Assembly: GCA_032622095.1 (NCBI GenBank)
Contig: CP136064.1
Location: 248,095,827 to 248,159,826 of the forward strand
Source: Siphonodentalium dalli
Taxonomy: Eukaryota; Mollusca; Scaphopoda; Gadilida; Siphonodentaliidae
DNA: 64,000 nt
Reading direction: 5' to 3'
A model generated the notes under the pieces. That model was not told where the DNA came from, did no database searches, and saw only the letters and a list, made by a program, of their open reading frames with translations. The translations under genes and the position numbers were made by a program. How positions within the stretch are numbered: position 1 is the first letter of the stretch; every line of letters starts with the position of its first letter. Positions 12,275 to 22,676 of this stretch are shown in pieces.

Positions 12275-12719
12275 CAAGCCTGCAAATAGTGTGTCTGTCA
12301 TATGCAGAATGAGGTCCCCAGAGGGTGAATTTAGTGACGCTATCCCGCATAGCGGGCTAGCATCACTAAATTCACCCTCTGGGGACCTCATTCTGCTTAG
12401 GCCTTCAACTGATATGGCAGACCTAGGATCAGATTGAAGTTCCCCAGTTGAAGTTGGTGATGTTCACCCATTGGGCACCTCAATTATGAATTTTATCTTC
12501 TGCAAATTAGGGGATATAGAAACTTCCCAGAAGGAAAATGTAACTAAAAACAATCTTAATTTAATGCTATAGATACTTTCCAGAAGATGAAGCCTAAGCA
12601 GAATGAGGTCCCCAGAGGGTGAATTTAGTGATGCTAGTCTGCTATGCGGGATAGCGTCACTAAATTCACCCTCTGGGGACCTCATTCTGCATATGACAGA
12701 CACGCTATTTGCAGGCTTG
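12275..12719. mobile_element. FB-1 foldback element, copy A
   Basis: The terminal inverted repeats begin CAAGCCTGCAAATAGTGTGT and include GCAGAATGAGGTCCCCAGAG. Each end is itself a ~95-bp palindrome (GTGAATTTAGTGA, GCTA, inverted). The flanks GCGCAAAT and GCGAAAAT are an 8-bp target duplication with one mismatch. 445 bp; no coding capacity. Confidence 0.9.
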
Positions 12720-12779
12720 GCGAAAATTCCTTATGGAAAGACACAAAGGCGCAGATGTCATAAAGAATATCACAAAGGC

Positions 12780-13129
12780 TGGTGCAGCATTAAAGATCAT
12801 GTGCCAGCGCATTCTCTTAGATATAGGGAGCATCGCATATATATAAGAGAATGCACTGGCTTACCAGGTCAAGGTAAATCTCCCTTTGGGAGACTCACAT
12901 ATATAAGAGAATGCATTGGCACAGGGTTTTCGCAAAACTTCAGGAAGATCCAGTACATGGAAGGCAAGCCTTGAAATAGTGTGTCTGTCATTTGCAGAAG
13001 GAGGTCCCCAGAGGGTGAATTTAGTGATGCTACCCCGCATAGCTATGCAGGGTAGCATCACTAAATTCACCCTTTGGGGACATCATTCTGCAAATGACAG
13101 ACACACTATTTCAAGGCTTGATGGAAGGG
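12780..13129. mobile_element. TTAA-2 MITE, copy b (left end lost, split by FB-1)
   Basis: GCTGGTGCAGCATTAAAGAT, palindromes near 12806-12860 and 12888-12925, then GTTTTCGCAAAACTTCAGGA and the tail ATGGAAGGGTTAA, interrupted by FB-1 copy B. TTAA at 13130-13133. Confidence 0.8.
12965..13120. mobile_element. FB-1 foldback element, copy B (short, single palindrome)
   Basis: CAAGCCTTGAAATAGTGTGT to its inverse ending GGCTTG, with one palindromic body. It is flanked by perfect 8-bp ATGGAAGG duplications. It is inserted a few bases from the right end of a TTAA-2 element (the host tail ATGGAAGGGTTAA resumes at 13121). Confidence 0.92.
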
Positions 13130-13166
13130 TTAAATGGTTAAATCAGTTTCCCTTTTAGATTTGAAG

Positions 13167-13484
13167 TCACTTCTTCATATCATAAAGAATTGCATAATAA
13201 GACCGTATTCGGTCCCAGAGAAACAAACTGAGTATTGTATGTGGTGCGAGTCTCAGAAAAACAGCACCCCAACCTTTATAAAAGCCAAGGATCCCTTCCT
13301 TTTTAAACATCTTTATAAAGCAGTCAAACACACCAGAGTAGAAGAGACCCTTGCCTTTAGCATCTATGCCTTGATTGTACAGTCGAGTTGATACGACATC
13401 AAATGGTGTCATCATTGCTGTCACTACGATACCACCGAGCATACTGGCGAGTAACGGGTTCATCATGCTGTCAGCAGCAAAGAT
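13167..13484 (-). CDS. SLC25A34/35: SLC25A34/35-like carrier, exon 3 (residues 205-309 and stop)
   Basis: The exon begins [15 protein letters not shown] after acceptor CTTACAG and encodes helix 5, [12 protein letters not shown] (third signature), then [17 protein letters not shown] and a C-terminus ending DMKK. With this inner acceptor the protein has normal family length. The first 76 nt of the exon plus 23 nt of the intron end form a 99-bp unit. Two further copies lie directly upstream in transcription order (13508-13606 and 13607-13705), each keeping the acceptor and an open frame. Use of an outer acceptor would insert 33 or 66 residues before helix 5. Confidence 0.9.
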   Translation of the reverse strand: MFAADSMMNPLLASMLGGIVVTAMMTPFDVVSTRLYNQGIDAKGKGLFYSGVFDCFIKMFKKEGILGFYKGWGAVFLRLAPHTILSLFLWDRIRSYYAILYDMKK

Positions 13485-16400
13485 CTGTAAGTAAAGGTAA
13501 ATGAAAGTCATCATTGCTGTCACTACGATACCACCGGGCATGCTGGCGAGTAACGGGTTCGTCATGCTGTCAGCAGCAAAGAGCTGTAAGTAAAGGTAAA
13601 TGAAAGTCATCATTGCTGTCACTACGATACCACCGAGCATGCTGGCGAGTAACGGGTTCATCATGCTGTCAGCAGCAAAGATCTGTAAGTAAAGGTAAAT
13701 GAAAGTGTCACACTGAAGCTCAACTTGGAAAGGGGATAATTTCATGTTTTACAGTCAATGGAGCGATTAGGAATGCGGAAAGTTGAAATGTCTAAGCCAT
13801 ACTAGATGTCAACATGAAGAGATATATTATATATAAATTAATTCTAGGGTCCTGCGAATATTCGATATTCGATTCAAGATTCGATTAGAAAGTCAAATTC
13901 GATTCGAATTCGAGTCGAAATTGCCAACTCGAAATTTCGAATATACACTGATGGAAAAGTAGGCTGTTTACGGACAAGTACACACATCGATCTTAGCTGT
14001 TTTAGTGCCATTTAATTACAGAAAATGATGTATATATGCACCTTATAATTCTTATTGTACATCGCGATTATATATATTAAATATAAGTATAACCAGCAAT
14101 TAGCCACTATAGGACTACTAAATATGCCTGAATTCTAGCTTTGAACATGGTAGCCAAAAGCTCGGAGATCACTGATGGACCGACAACGCGCGTGAATAAT
14201 AATAGCTATGAGACTGAGCAACCGCTAGCGTTATCTGCCGTCTATCCGTCTTGCATTATGTAGTATAGCTGAGAATTTAAACAACACGTGTTCCCGGCAT
14301 CGGAGCGTTCTTTGACACTTGACAAAATGTCGTCGTTATTCATGTTTATTTTAAACATGATAAAGCTGCAGGTAGTGCAGGGACTTACACGTGAGATGAA
14401 TGCAACCTGGTGTATAAATCGCAGGCATCTGGGACAATGACCCGTCTATGGAATCATCTGTCCAAGAAGCATCCAGCACTACATAATCAGGCTACCCTGC
14501 GACTGTTGTTGCATCTTCAAGTTTATAACAACGGGTGATTCCGAATGTCGAATGCAAACTGTACAAATTTCGCGTGATTATAGTTCTGATAATCCCTTTA
14601 GTGGTTATATATTAATCGTCGTGACGGCCGCATGGACGTTTTTTTTATATCTGCCTTTTTTTCTCGACAATTATCATTTGATGTTAATAGTATTGCAAAT
14701 GACGGTTCATCGCCACATAAGTTATGATGGAACTTCGTGCATGTAGTTGATAGAACGTTTCACAAATTGTCTAATCGTTGACAAAACATGCCCAATTGAG
14801 AATGCAACACACGGATATGATTCGATTCGATATTCGATTCAATTTCCAGAATTCGATTCGATATTCGATTCGATCAAAATCTCCAATTCGCAGGACCCTA
14901 ATTAATTCCAAGATAGCTGCTGGTAGTCATGTTTTTCAACAAAATAGGGGAAAATTTGATGGCTCCCATCTAGTGGTCTAGAAGATTCATACATAGTTTG
15001 GTGAAGAATGATGAGGCGGTGAAGAATGATGAGGCATGTAGTCTGTAGAGTGTGCCAAAGATGGATGCCGGTGGCCATGTTTTTTAACAAATTTTGTAAA
15101 ACTTTTATGGTCATCCTGAAGATCTATATGAAGTTTAGTGACAATCGGACAAAGGATATCGTCTGTAGGGTATGCCAAAAGATTTAGTCACACAAAGAGT
15201 AAAATCAAAGATGGTCGCTGGCGGCATGTTTTTCATTGAAATTCGGAAATTTTTATGGCTCTCACCTAGTGGTCACTCACAAGATCCAAATGAAGTTTGG
15301 CGACGATCAGACGAGGGATGCGGTCTGTAGGGTGTGCCAAAGGATTTAGTCATGCAAAGAGTAAAATCCAAAATGGCTGCCGGTAGCAATGTATTTCATC
15401 GAAACAAATTAAAAATTTGATAGCCCTCATCTAGAGATGATCCTAAACTTGCCTGTAAATTTTTAAAACAACTCTCCAATAAATGTAGGATGCAGGGTGT
15501 GCCGTTGGGTTCAAATTTGAAATCCAAAACGGCTGCTGGTGGCCATGTTTTTAATGAATTTCGGTAAAAATTGATGGCTCCAATGCATTGTCTTATATAT
15601 GCGAGTCTCACATAGGGATCCTCGCATATATAAGAGCATACATTGGCCTAGCAAAATTTACCTTGATCATACATGTATACCAGTGCATTCTCTTATATAT
15701 GCGAGGCTCCCTATGGGAGACTTGGATATATAAGAGAATGCATTGGTACAGGATCTTAAATGCTGCACCAACGCAGCTCACTTCATGGAAGGGTTAAGAG
15801 CTTCCAGTGATTAGCCAATGAAGTTGAATGAATATATTACGTTCAACAAACCTTTTTATTCACAATATATTCCCTGGCAGTTGAGAAAGTAGTGAGCTGA
15901 GCAGCGGAGCCGATAGTTACTCTGAGTAATGCAGCACCTACTCCTCGCCATAGACCAGCTATCCCATGCTCCCTGAATATTCCGATCAACCCAGACACCA
16001 TACCGGAATGTTTGTGCTGGTGGCCAACGGCAATCTGATCTGTCGCCGATGATTGAAAGTGAGTTTTTATCTGGATTGAAAATCATAAAAGTTGGTACTG
16101 GTTTTAGTATGACAATGAGTGAGGAAAATGAAGTGTAAAATATAAGAAAATACATACTACATGTGTGTATCAATCTTGGATGAGAGATGTATATTGTAAG
16201 TTAAATAATTATCTATGAGTTCAATTAAAGGTACACAATCCGATTTGGTAGTCCCCACATCATCAGATTCCAACAACAACAATAACAACATTTCATGAAA
16301 TGTTGCTTCAGATATCAGAATTTATTAATTGCCAAAAAATAATCCTAACTATGGTATAAAATTGCCCAAAAATATTATTCAACATTTTGTTCAATGAAAT

Positions 16401-18063
16401 TTGGCCGGATTTTCAAATATGTAACACACAAAGCCACTTGATTTTAGAGTTATCCATCTTCATCCGTAATTCGATCCGAGACCGTCGGCTCATCAACTTT
16501 TTGCCAGGCCACCACAAAGTACCGGTGGTGAAAAATAATAGATTTCAAAAATCGATATCTGATCACTCTGAGCTTTGATGGGTGGGTTCCTCCACAGAGA
16601 ATCAAATATTTTTACCCCCCCCCCCCCCCCCCCCCGAAGCCAAAGAAATACTAATTTGGGAGCATTAATTTGGATTATGCATCTTTAGTAATTGACATCT
16701 GCCTGATTAACTTTTGATGATTTTGACAGACACTGCAGCATTAATCTTACAACAAAATTACTTTATTTATTTTAGTAAGGTGAAATGTTTGTATGGACAG
16801 ATAATTCACAAATTTATAAGTCTAAAGGGCAAAACTCTGGTAAGAATAAATAGATGAAGTAGCCAGATGAAATGTTTGACATTGTTTGTACAGACAGACA
16901 CCCATACAGACAGACATATTGATGGACTGAGATGTAGACTATGTACCCTGAACTCACTCCAGGCCTGGCAGGGACTGGGGTACAAAGAGTCTACTTAATA
17001 AGTCATGTTATTTCTAACATATTAATGGAACAATTACCAGGAACCAAGCCTGCAAATAGTGTGTCTGTCATTTACAGAATGAGGTCCTCAGAGGATGAAT
17101 TTAGTGATGATATTCCGCACAGTGGGCTAGAATCACCTAAATCACCCTGTGTGGACCTCATTGTGCTTAGGCCTCATCTTCTGGGAAGTATCTATTGTCT
17201 CAAATTAACATTGTTTTTAGTTACTTTTTCCCTTCTGGGAAGTTTCTATATCCCATAATTTGCAGAAGATAAAATGCATAATCGAAGTGACTCAATGGGT
17301 GAATACCACCACTTCAACTGTGGAACTTCAATCTGATCCCAGGTCTCCCATAGCAGTTGAAGCCTAAACAGAATGAGGTTCCAAGAGGGTGAATTTTCTG
17401 ATGCTAATGCACTGTGCAGGATAGCATCACTAAATTCACCCTCGGGGAACCTCATTCTGCAAATGTCAGACACACTATATCCAGGCTTGGCTATGTGTAA
17501 ATGCCAGACAATATCCGAAACTACATCAACAAGCTGGAGATCATCACTAAATTCAGGCTTGCCAGGAACATATCGAGTGATGTACGTACATGTATTAGAT
17601 ATTTATTTAAAATATGTTGTTGAAACTGGAGGTCTGGAAACATGAATACAACGAAACCAAAATGACTTACCATGTAAAACGGGCTGCCAACAAATGCTCC
17701 GACCGTTCCAGCGAATGCACCCGCAGCTATCGTCCTGATATAACTAGTCTCTCCATTTCTCTTTCTGGTCAGCCCTAAATTTGTACAGACTTGGAATGTT
17801 CCTAACCTACACCCATTCATGAAGAACTGGTAATACAATGCGGGAACAAGTCCACTTTGTATTGCCCTTAACCCGTCAGTCCGACCAACTGTGTACAAAG
17901 CATGTACTGCATTACGATAATGAACCGTGTAGCGGCCGCGAGCTAATAGCTCCCCCTGGAGCTGCATTCGAGTTTTAGCTACTTCCAATGGATTTGTACA
18001 GAAACCAGCACCACATGCTGCTATACCTCCTAATAGGAACTCCACTGGCCCGTTGGCTGACAT
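13167..18063 (-). CDS. SLC25A34/35: Mitochondrial carrier, SLC25A34/35-like (whole gene, 3 coding exons)
   Basis: Three exons, each bounded by GT-AG sites, join in phase 0 to a 309-residue protein, close to the ~300 residues usual for SLC25 carriers. The three carrier signatures are visible: PLEVAK at residues 25-30, PFYMIK at 128-133 and PFDVVSTR at 231-238. The aromatic second signature and the [12 protein letters not shown] third signature are typical of the SLC25A34/35 subgroup, related to the yeast oxaloacetate carrier. By family knowledge it is an inner mitochondrial membrane transporter with six membrane helices; the substrate cannot be read from sequence. Introns 1 (16071-17670) and 2 (13485-15851) are packed with transposon remnants. 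The start ATG at 18063 heads the classic first helix. The 5' part of exon 3 is triplicated in tandem (see finding). No polyadenylation signal was identified. Confidence 0.93.
13409..13705 (-). repeat. Three tandem 99-bp copies of the intron2/exon3 junction
   Basis: The units are 13409-13507, 13508-13606 and 13607-13705. Copies 1 and 3 differ at one base by eye and copy 2 at about four. Each holds pyrimidine tract, acceptor CTTACAG and the 5' coding part of exon 3. The period is a multiple of three, so the frame stays open through all copies. The near-identity indicates a recent duplication, or an assembly artefact. Confidence 0.95.
13845..14900. mobile_element. hAT-type element B1 with decayed BED zinc finger
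   Basis: TAGGGTCCTGCGAATATTCG to ATTCGCAGGACCCTA, flanked by perfect 8-bp duplications ATTAATTC (13837-13844, 14901-14908). Subterminal TCGATTCGA-type repeats occur on both sides. Near 14420-14500 one frame reads [17 protein letters not shown], the second half of a BED finger as in hAT transposases, with a stop upstream. It lies in intron 2 of the carrier gene. Confidence 0.9.
14905..15577 (-). repeat. Diverged core-A repeats (about four units)
   Basis: Reverse-complement core units with CAAGATGGCTGC-type and AGTCATGTTTTTCA blocks. No terminal hairpins remain. They lie in intron 2 of the carrier gene between a hAT-type element and a TTAA-2 remnant. Confidence 0.7.
15580..15793. mobile_element. 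TTAA-2 MITE, copy c
   Basis: Two palindromes (15581-15650 and 15680-15750), then GATCTTAAATGCTGCACCAA and the tail CATGGAAGGGTTAA. The left terminal repeat is missing. It lies in intron 2 of the carrier gene. Confidence 0.8.
15852..16070 (-). CDS. SLC25A34/35: SLC25A34/35-like carrier, exon 2 (residues 132-204)
   Basis: The exon is 219 nt (73 codons, phase 0 at both ends). The acceptor ends TCCAG before ATAAAAACTCAC (I-K-T-H), completing the second signature PFYM-IK across the junction. It continues through [25 protein letters not shown] and [14 protein letters not shown], which are conserved SLC25A34/35 blocks of repeat 2. The donor is AAG|GTTTGT at 15851. Confidence 0.92.
16225..16660. mobile_element. 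TTAA-4 element, second copy with poly-C
   Basis: TTAAAGGTACACAATCCGAT left end and the AATCAAATATTTTT region match the copy at 19469-19937. A run of 21 C (16615-16635) replaces five C in that copy, and the right end has decayed. It lies in intron 1 of the carrier gene. Confidence 0.7.
17045..17561. mobile_element. FB-1 foldback element, copy C
   Basis: Two palindromic ends as in copy A plus an extra repeated right end (to 17561). Flanks CCAGGAAC at 17037-17044 and 17562-17569 are a perfect 8-bp duplication. It lies in intron 1 of the carrier gene. Confidence 0.88.
17671..18063 (-). CDS. SLC25A34/35: SLC25A34/35-like carrier, exon 1 (residues 1-131)
   Basis: The exon is 393 nt (131 codons, phase 0). 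It starts [13 protein letters not shown] and holds carrier repeat 1, with PLEVAK at residues 25-30, and the first half of repeat 2, ending GSPFYM. The donor is ATG|GTAAGT at 17670. The sequence stays open past the donor to 17521, but that extension lacks carrier similarity and is intron. Only the first ATG gives a complete first transmembrane helix, so it was chosen as start. Confidence 0.93.
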
Positions 18064-18182
18064 GATTATGTGAATGTGAAATGTTTTACATATCTTGTGA
18101 TTGGATGTAGGCAGGTTTCTTTATCATTTCTTGAAATCACATCATTTGTTGACTGCCTGAAATAATATAAAAAGTTAATTAA

Positions 18183-18431
18183 CCCATTGAATACCGAATG
18201 GATTTTCCGTAGTCAGCCCTTTATTTACTAAATGGATTCTTTCATTCAGTTATAAAAATATACCCTGGAATGGTCTATCATTCATCTTGAAGGATGCTCA
18301 TGAAATTGACGCAGACGACCGATAATGCAAGTGCAGAAGGAGTCTTATTCATGGGTGGGAAATGTTCAGATCATAAGTTCAACAAAGACCTAATGTAACT
18401 ACTTGTCAATGAGTTTTTAGTTTAGAAAGGG
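18183..18431. mobile_element. TTAA-9 element, copy a
   Basis: TTAA CCCATTGAATACCGAATGG to TAGTTTAGAAAGGG TTAA, with TGGAATGGTCTATCATTCAT inside. It lies just upstream of the carrier gene start. Confidence 0.65.
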
Positions 18432-18859
18432 TTAATTATTCAACTCCGTGAGGTATATTTTAAACTGGCCATGCAATAAATCGCTTACAATTAACACATT
18501 TAACCATTTTTATGAAGATCCTTACCTATATTTATTACTTAGCATCAACATTATCCATTTGAAATACAATCAAAAGTCCACAATTGTCCAAAATTAATAG
18601 GACTCCACCAAAAATAATTTGGGGGGATAAAAAAACAAACAATTATATCGTCATCTACCTGAGACAAGTCGGCCATGACACATAAGACAAGTCCGCGGAC
18701 CGCGGGGGAAATGTTTCTATGATTTCACTCATTTCAGCTATTTTATATAACTCTATAGGCACCTCCTAAGACACAGACATTCCAAGTGGTGATGAATTAT
18801 AGTATTTTAATCATATTTTATGTCATAGATTGTTATCAAGGCACTATATTAAAAAAAAA

Positions 18860-19011
18860 AAATTTAAAATTAAAAGAAAGAATATCAGTGGGCGTCTATG
18901 TTAGATGATATTATGTGAAATGTTAGCTTCTGTTCGTTGTTGTATATTGTAGTAGTACAATTTTATTAGGGTAAGTTACAAGTTTCTTGTTGATTATTTT
19001 GGAGAATACAG
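18860..19011. other. Sequence left of LINE remnant, nothing recognised
   Basis: A poly-A run at 18851-18861 and AT-rich sequence; probably decayed LINE or flank. Confidence 0.3.
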
Positions 19012-19320
19012 TTATATAGTCTGGTTTGAGTTTGGCAAATTTATTTCACTGAGCATGTTGTTTACCAATTTAGTAGCAATTGAATATATATCTGGCCGCT
19101 CTTCATCCCAGATGGTGGTTGAGTATTTCATTATAGATTTATTAGTGCTGAGTATGGTCGTTCTTTGATGGGGCGGTTTGGGATTTTTAAATTGCATTTT
19201 AGGAAACCAAGGATTTTGTTTGGCTTTGGATGCAGTGTTTTTTACATGTTCATCCCATCTTAGGTCTTTTTGGATGGTAACGCCAAGATACTCGACATAT
19301 GATATATTGCACATATACAT
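19012..19320 (-). pseudogene. LINE reverse transcriptase remnant
   Basis: The open stretch contains YLGVTIQKDLRWDEHVKN and a C-terminal part (ILSTNKSIMKYSTTIWDEE), matching the region after the RT palm in jockey-type LINEs. Both ends are lost, about 100 codons remain, and no tail is recognisable. It is intergenic, left of the carrier gene's 5' end. Confidence 0.7.
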
Positions 19321-19438
19321 GTACCTCCCGATTTCAGCTTTTGCACTTGCCTTTTATTTAGTACGCACAATTGGTGAGACTGAGCATTATGGGTAATTGA
19401 GCATATTGAATTATGGTTATAAACACAAATTGCACATA

Positions 19439-20057
19439 CAGTAATGCCCTAAGTAATCGACTCCTTAAAGGTACTCAACCCGTAAAGAGGGTCCCCATCT
19501 CAACAGATTCCAACAACAACAATCCGATCAGAGGGTCCTATATTACTATTTCTTTGGCTTTGGGGGTAAAAAATATTTGATTCGAGTCGAGGAACCCATC
19601 AAACAAAGCTCAGAGTTATTAGATATTGATTTTTCAAATTTGTTATGTTCTCGAGATGAGTACCAATAACTGCCGTAATCTGCTCTGGGTGTGTACTCCA
19701 TATCTATTCAAACAGACAAGGATGAATAACTCTAAAATCAAGTGGTAATTTTAACGCAATTTTGACTGAGTTCTGGGCCAGATAGTATTCCCGATAATGA
19801 AAAATAATAGATTTCTAAAATCGATATCTAACAAATCTGAGCTTTGATGGGTGACTTCCTCGACTCGAATCAAATATTTTTGACCCCCGAAGCCATTGAA
19901 ATAGTAATTGAGAGGAGTTTTATCGGGTTGAGTACCTTTAAACACAACAGAATTATTGGTAACTTTTCAGGATTTAGTCGGAAATTTCCGACTAAATCCG
20001 GAAAAGTTACCCATAATTCTGCTGTGTTTAAGGAGTCGATTACTTAGGGCATTACTG
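19439..20057. mobile_element. TA-hairpin element, copy 4, split by a TTAA-4 element
   Basis: Left CAGTAATGCCCTAAGTAATC, right GGGCATTACTG, flanking TA. A 469-bp TTAA-4 element occupies its TCCTTAA site (TTAA at 19465-19468 and 19938-19941). Confidence 0.88.
19469..19937. mobile_element. TTAA-4 element
   Basis: AGGTACTCAACCCG to CGGGTTGAGTACCT between TTAA copies, with further inverted repeats inside (CGAGTCGAGGAA, AGCTCAGAG). A TTAA target suggests piggyBac-type mobilisation. Confidence 0.85.
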
Positions 20058-20059
20058 TA

Positions 20060-20150
20060 TAAGCCCAATTGAACTGCACATATTAAGCACAATTGAACTG
20101 CACATAAGCGTACACAATTAAATTGCACTTAAATGCAATTGATGTGCTAA
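20060..20150 (+). repeat. Short CAATTGAACTGCACAT repeats
   Basis: Three to four degenerate copies of CAATTGAACTGCACAT just right of TA-hairpin copy 4. Confidence 0.55.
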
Positions 20151-20805
20151 AGTCCAATTATTGATAAATGTGAAAGAGAAAACCCATAGAGTAATATAGG
20201 AGTGTGTAGAATAGCAGTGAACTAATACTTTTATGACAGGAGCTTTGCTGGTGCAGCATTAAAGATACTGTGCCAGGCCATTCTCTTTTATTACACGCGC
20301 CGCGTCGCCTGCGTGTATATACTGTCCTAGAGATTCTAGATAGCTGTGGGCTATTAACATTAGCATGGGTGTTTTATTTATAGAATGGGAAATTTTGGGA
20401 TGATTAAAAGTCGAACTGCGTCCGATAAAAGGTGTAGTTGGGAATTTCATTTTCGTTTATTGTCGTTAATTAACGTTATGTCAATAATGTGATTTTTGGT
20501 TTGTGATAATTAAGCTATATCAATTACAAATAAAAGAAATGAAAAAGATAATTTGTAAGTCTTATATTTCAACTTCTATAGACTTTTTTCGTTCTCCAGC
20601 GCACTGGGGGTTGTGGTCGGAGACAGCCGCCGGTTCGTTAATTAGGTGCGGGTTGTTATTGTTATTTTAACAGAATTCTGAGTTGGTCATTCGCGAAACC
20701 AACATATTTTATATTCTATAATTACAATCATGTGTATATAACATATGATCTTGAGTGCGTTACCATTTCTGACTATGGTTTTCTTGTATCATACGTGAGT
20801 CTCCA
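20150..20805. other. Mostly unique sequence, nothing recognised
   Basis: Apart from the TTAA-2 fragment at 20228-20294 no structure was seen. Confidence 0.4.
20228..20294. mobile_element. TTAA-2 left fragment
   Basis: TATGACAGGAGCTTTGCTGG and GTGCAGCATTAAAGAT, ending at GCCATTCTCTTTTA. Confidence 0.6.
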
Positions 20806-20813
20806 ATTATACT

Positions 20814-20963
20814 CAGAGACATGGCGACAGGGGGGGTTTGGGGGGTGATTTTCAAACAATTTATTGGGGGGAATTAATTGTTTTTGGACCAATAATTGCA
20901 TATTTTCCTATTTTTTGTCAAAATTTTGGACAGAAAAGGTCATCAGTTGGAAATTTTCCAACC

Positions 20964-20998
<35 letters not shown>

Positions 20999-22506
20999 GA
21001 CAGGTTGAAAATTTCCAATAATTGGAAAGCTTGTGTCCTGGTCCCTCCCCCGTGGCAAATACAAAACTGCTAATTATTTTAACAAAAGAATATTTCACTA
21101 CATTTGGTCAAACTTGTGGACTAAAATGGTCATCAGTTGGAGAATTTCCAACCTGAGCTGACCTGAGGGGGAGTATGAGGTTTGATATTTGCAACACTGT
21201 AGGAAAGCTTCAGTTGAGTCCAGATGCTAGGATTTGCGTTTTTCTTGTATAGTTTTAACAATTTTCTCATGGTCGACACCCCCCACCCCCCGAACGGAGA
21301 CCAGAGACGTGGCGACAGGGGGGGTTTGGGTGGTGTCTAACCCCCCCCCAACTTTGGTCCAAATTTTCAACAGTTGGAAATTTCATACCTGACACAACAT
21401 TAGTTGGAAATTTCACGCCAACAGTAGGTTGAAAATGTTCTTGTAGTTTGATTTTCAAACAATTTATTGGGAGGAATTTATTGTTTTTGGACCAATATTT
21501 GCATATTTTCCTTCTTTTGGTAAAAATATTGGACTGAAATGGCCATCAGTTGGAAATTTTCAACCTTAGGGGGGTGTCAGGTTGGAAATTTCCAACACTT
21601 GGAAAGCTTGTGTCCTGGTCCCTCCCCCGTGACCAGTCAAAAACTGCTAGTTTATTTAAGAAAACAATATTGTCCTACATTTGGTCAAAATTGTCATCAG
21701 TTGGAAATTTCCAACCTAAGTCGCGGTGTCAGGTTTGAAAATTCCAACTCTATGAATGCTTGAGGCTAGTCTAGATGCTAGGATTTTGCGATTTTCTTGT
21801 TCAGATTTCAAAATTTTCGCACACCGGGCCGAACCATGGTTGGCCCGGTGTGCCCTGGTCCCTCTCCGTGGCCAATAAAAAAATCTGCTAATGAGTTTAA
21901 GAAAACAATATTTTACTACATTTGGTTAAAATGGTTGACTGAAATGGTCATCAGTTGGAAAATTTCCAAACTAAGGAAGAGTATGAGGTTTGAAATTTCC
22001 AATACTAGGAAAGCTTGAGGTCAGTCTATAGTTGCCAGGATTTTGCGATTTTCTTGTTTAGTTTTCAAAATTTTCTCACACCGGGTCGAACAACCATGGT
22101 CGGCCCGGTGTGTCCTGGTCTATTGCTCGTAGTTGTGTGCATTTGTCTGGATTTAGACCACTACTGTAGATGTTAGGATTTGGGAAATTTTCAGGTTCAA
22201 ATATATGAATATTATATATGATACCGGGTAGATTGAACCATGGTTTATAAATAGGCTATTAGGCTTGTGAACACTTAGGTGCAAGGAGGGAATGAAATTA
22301 AGCAAAGCATTTGGTTTGATTCAAGGAGTGTTTTGGTTTGATTCAAGGGGGTGCAAATGGAATGGAATTATGCAAAATCTTTTCTCTTGTTTGATTCAAG
22401 GGGGGGGGGGGGGGGTGCAGTTGGAATTACCAAGATGGACACCACCCTAACGGAGACCCTCTAGCCACGTCCCTGACGGAGACCCTCTAGCTATATACGT
22501 CCCATG
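20814..22506. mobile_element. hAT-type element A1 (1.7 kb) with poly-G tract
   Basis: It begins CAGAGACATGGCGACAGGGG and ends in decayed ...CTAGCTATATACGTCCCATG. It is flanked by perfect 8-bp duplications ATTATACT (20806-20813 and 22507-22514). The interior consists of diverged repeats around TCAGTTGGAAATTTCCAACC and two near-perfect palindromes (about 21820-21851 and 22077-22108). No transposase frame is visible. 8-bp duplications and CAGRG ends are hAT hallmarks. Confidence 0.88.
20967..20997 (+). repeat. 31-base poly-G tract
   Basis: An uninterrupted run of 31 G within hAT-type element A1. It could form a G-quadruplex; the exact length is prone to sequencing error. A related copy at 51376-51388 has only 13. 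Confidence 0.9.
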
Positions 22507-22514
22507 ATTATACT

Positions 22515-22676
22515 GCCATAGGGAGCCTCTCATATATGAGAATGCACTGGCTTACAAGATCAAGGTAAATATTGTTAGGCTAATATCCTTGGGAGACCCA
22601 TGTATAAGAAAATGCGTTAGCTTATGCAGGATTTTTGCAATTTTGTTCAGGAAGGTCCAGTCATGGAAACGATAAG
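22515..22676. mobile_element. TTAA-2 right fragment next to hAT-A1
   Basis: Decayed palindrome halves (AGGGAGCCTCTCATATATGA), TTTTGTTCAGGAAGGTCCAG and CATGGAAA. The terminal TTAA is degraded to GATAA, where the long inverted repeat begins. Confidence 0.6.

Noticed and set aside
13485-13745. Extension of carrier exon 3 to an upstream ATG ([13 protein letters not shown]).
   Set aside because: It would add two extra helix-5 copies and lacks continuity with exon 2; the inner acceptor gives normal family length.
15856-16173. Minus-strand frame [12 protein letters not shown] overlapping carrier exon 2.
   Set aside because: It is out of frame with the conserved carrier sequence and crosses the acceptor.
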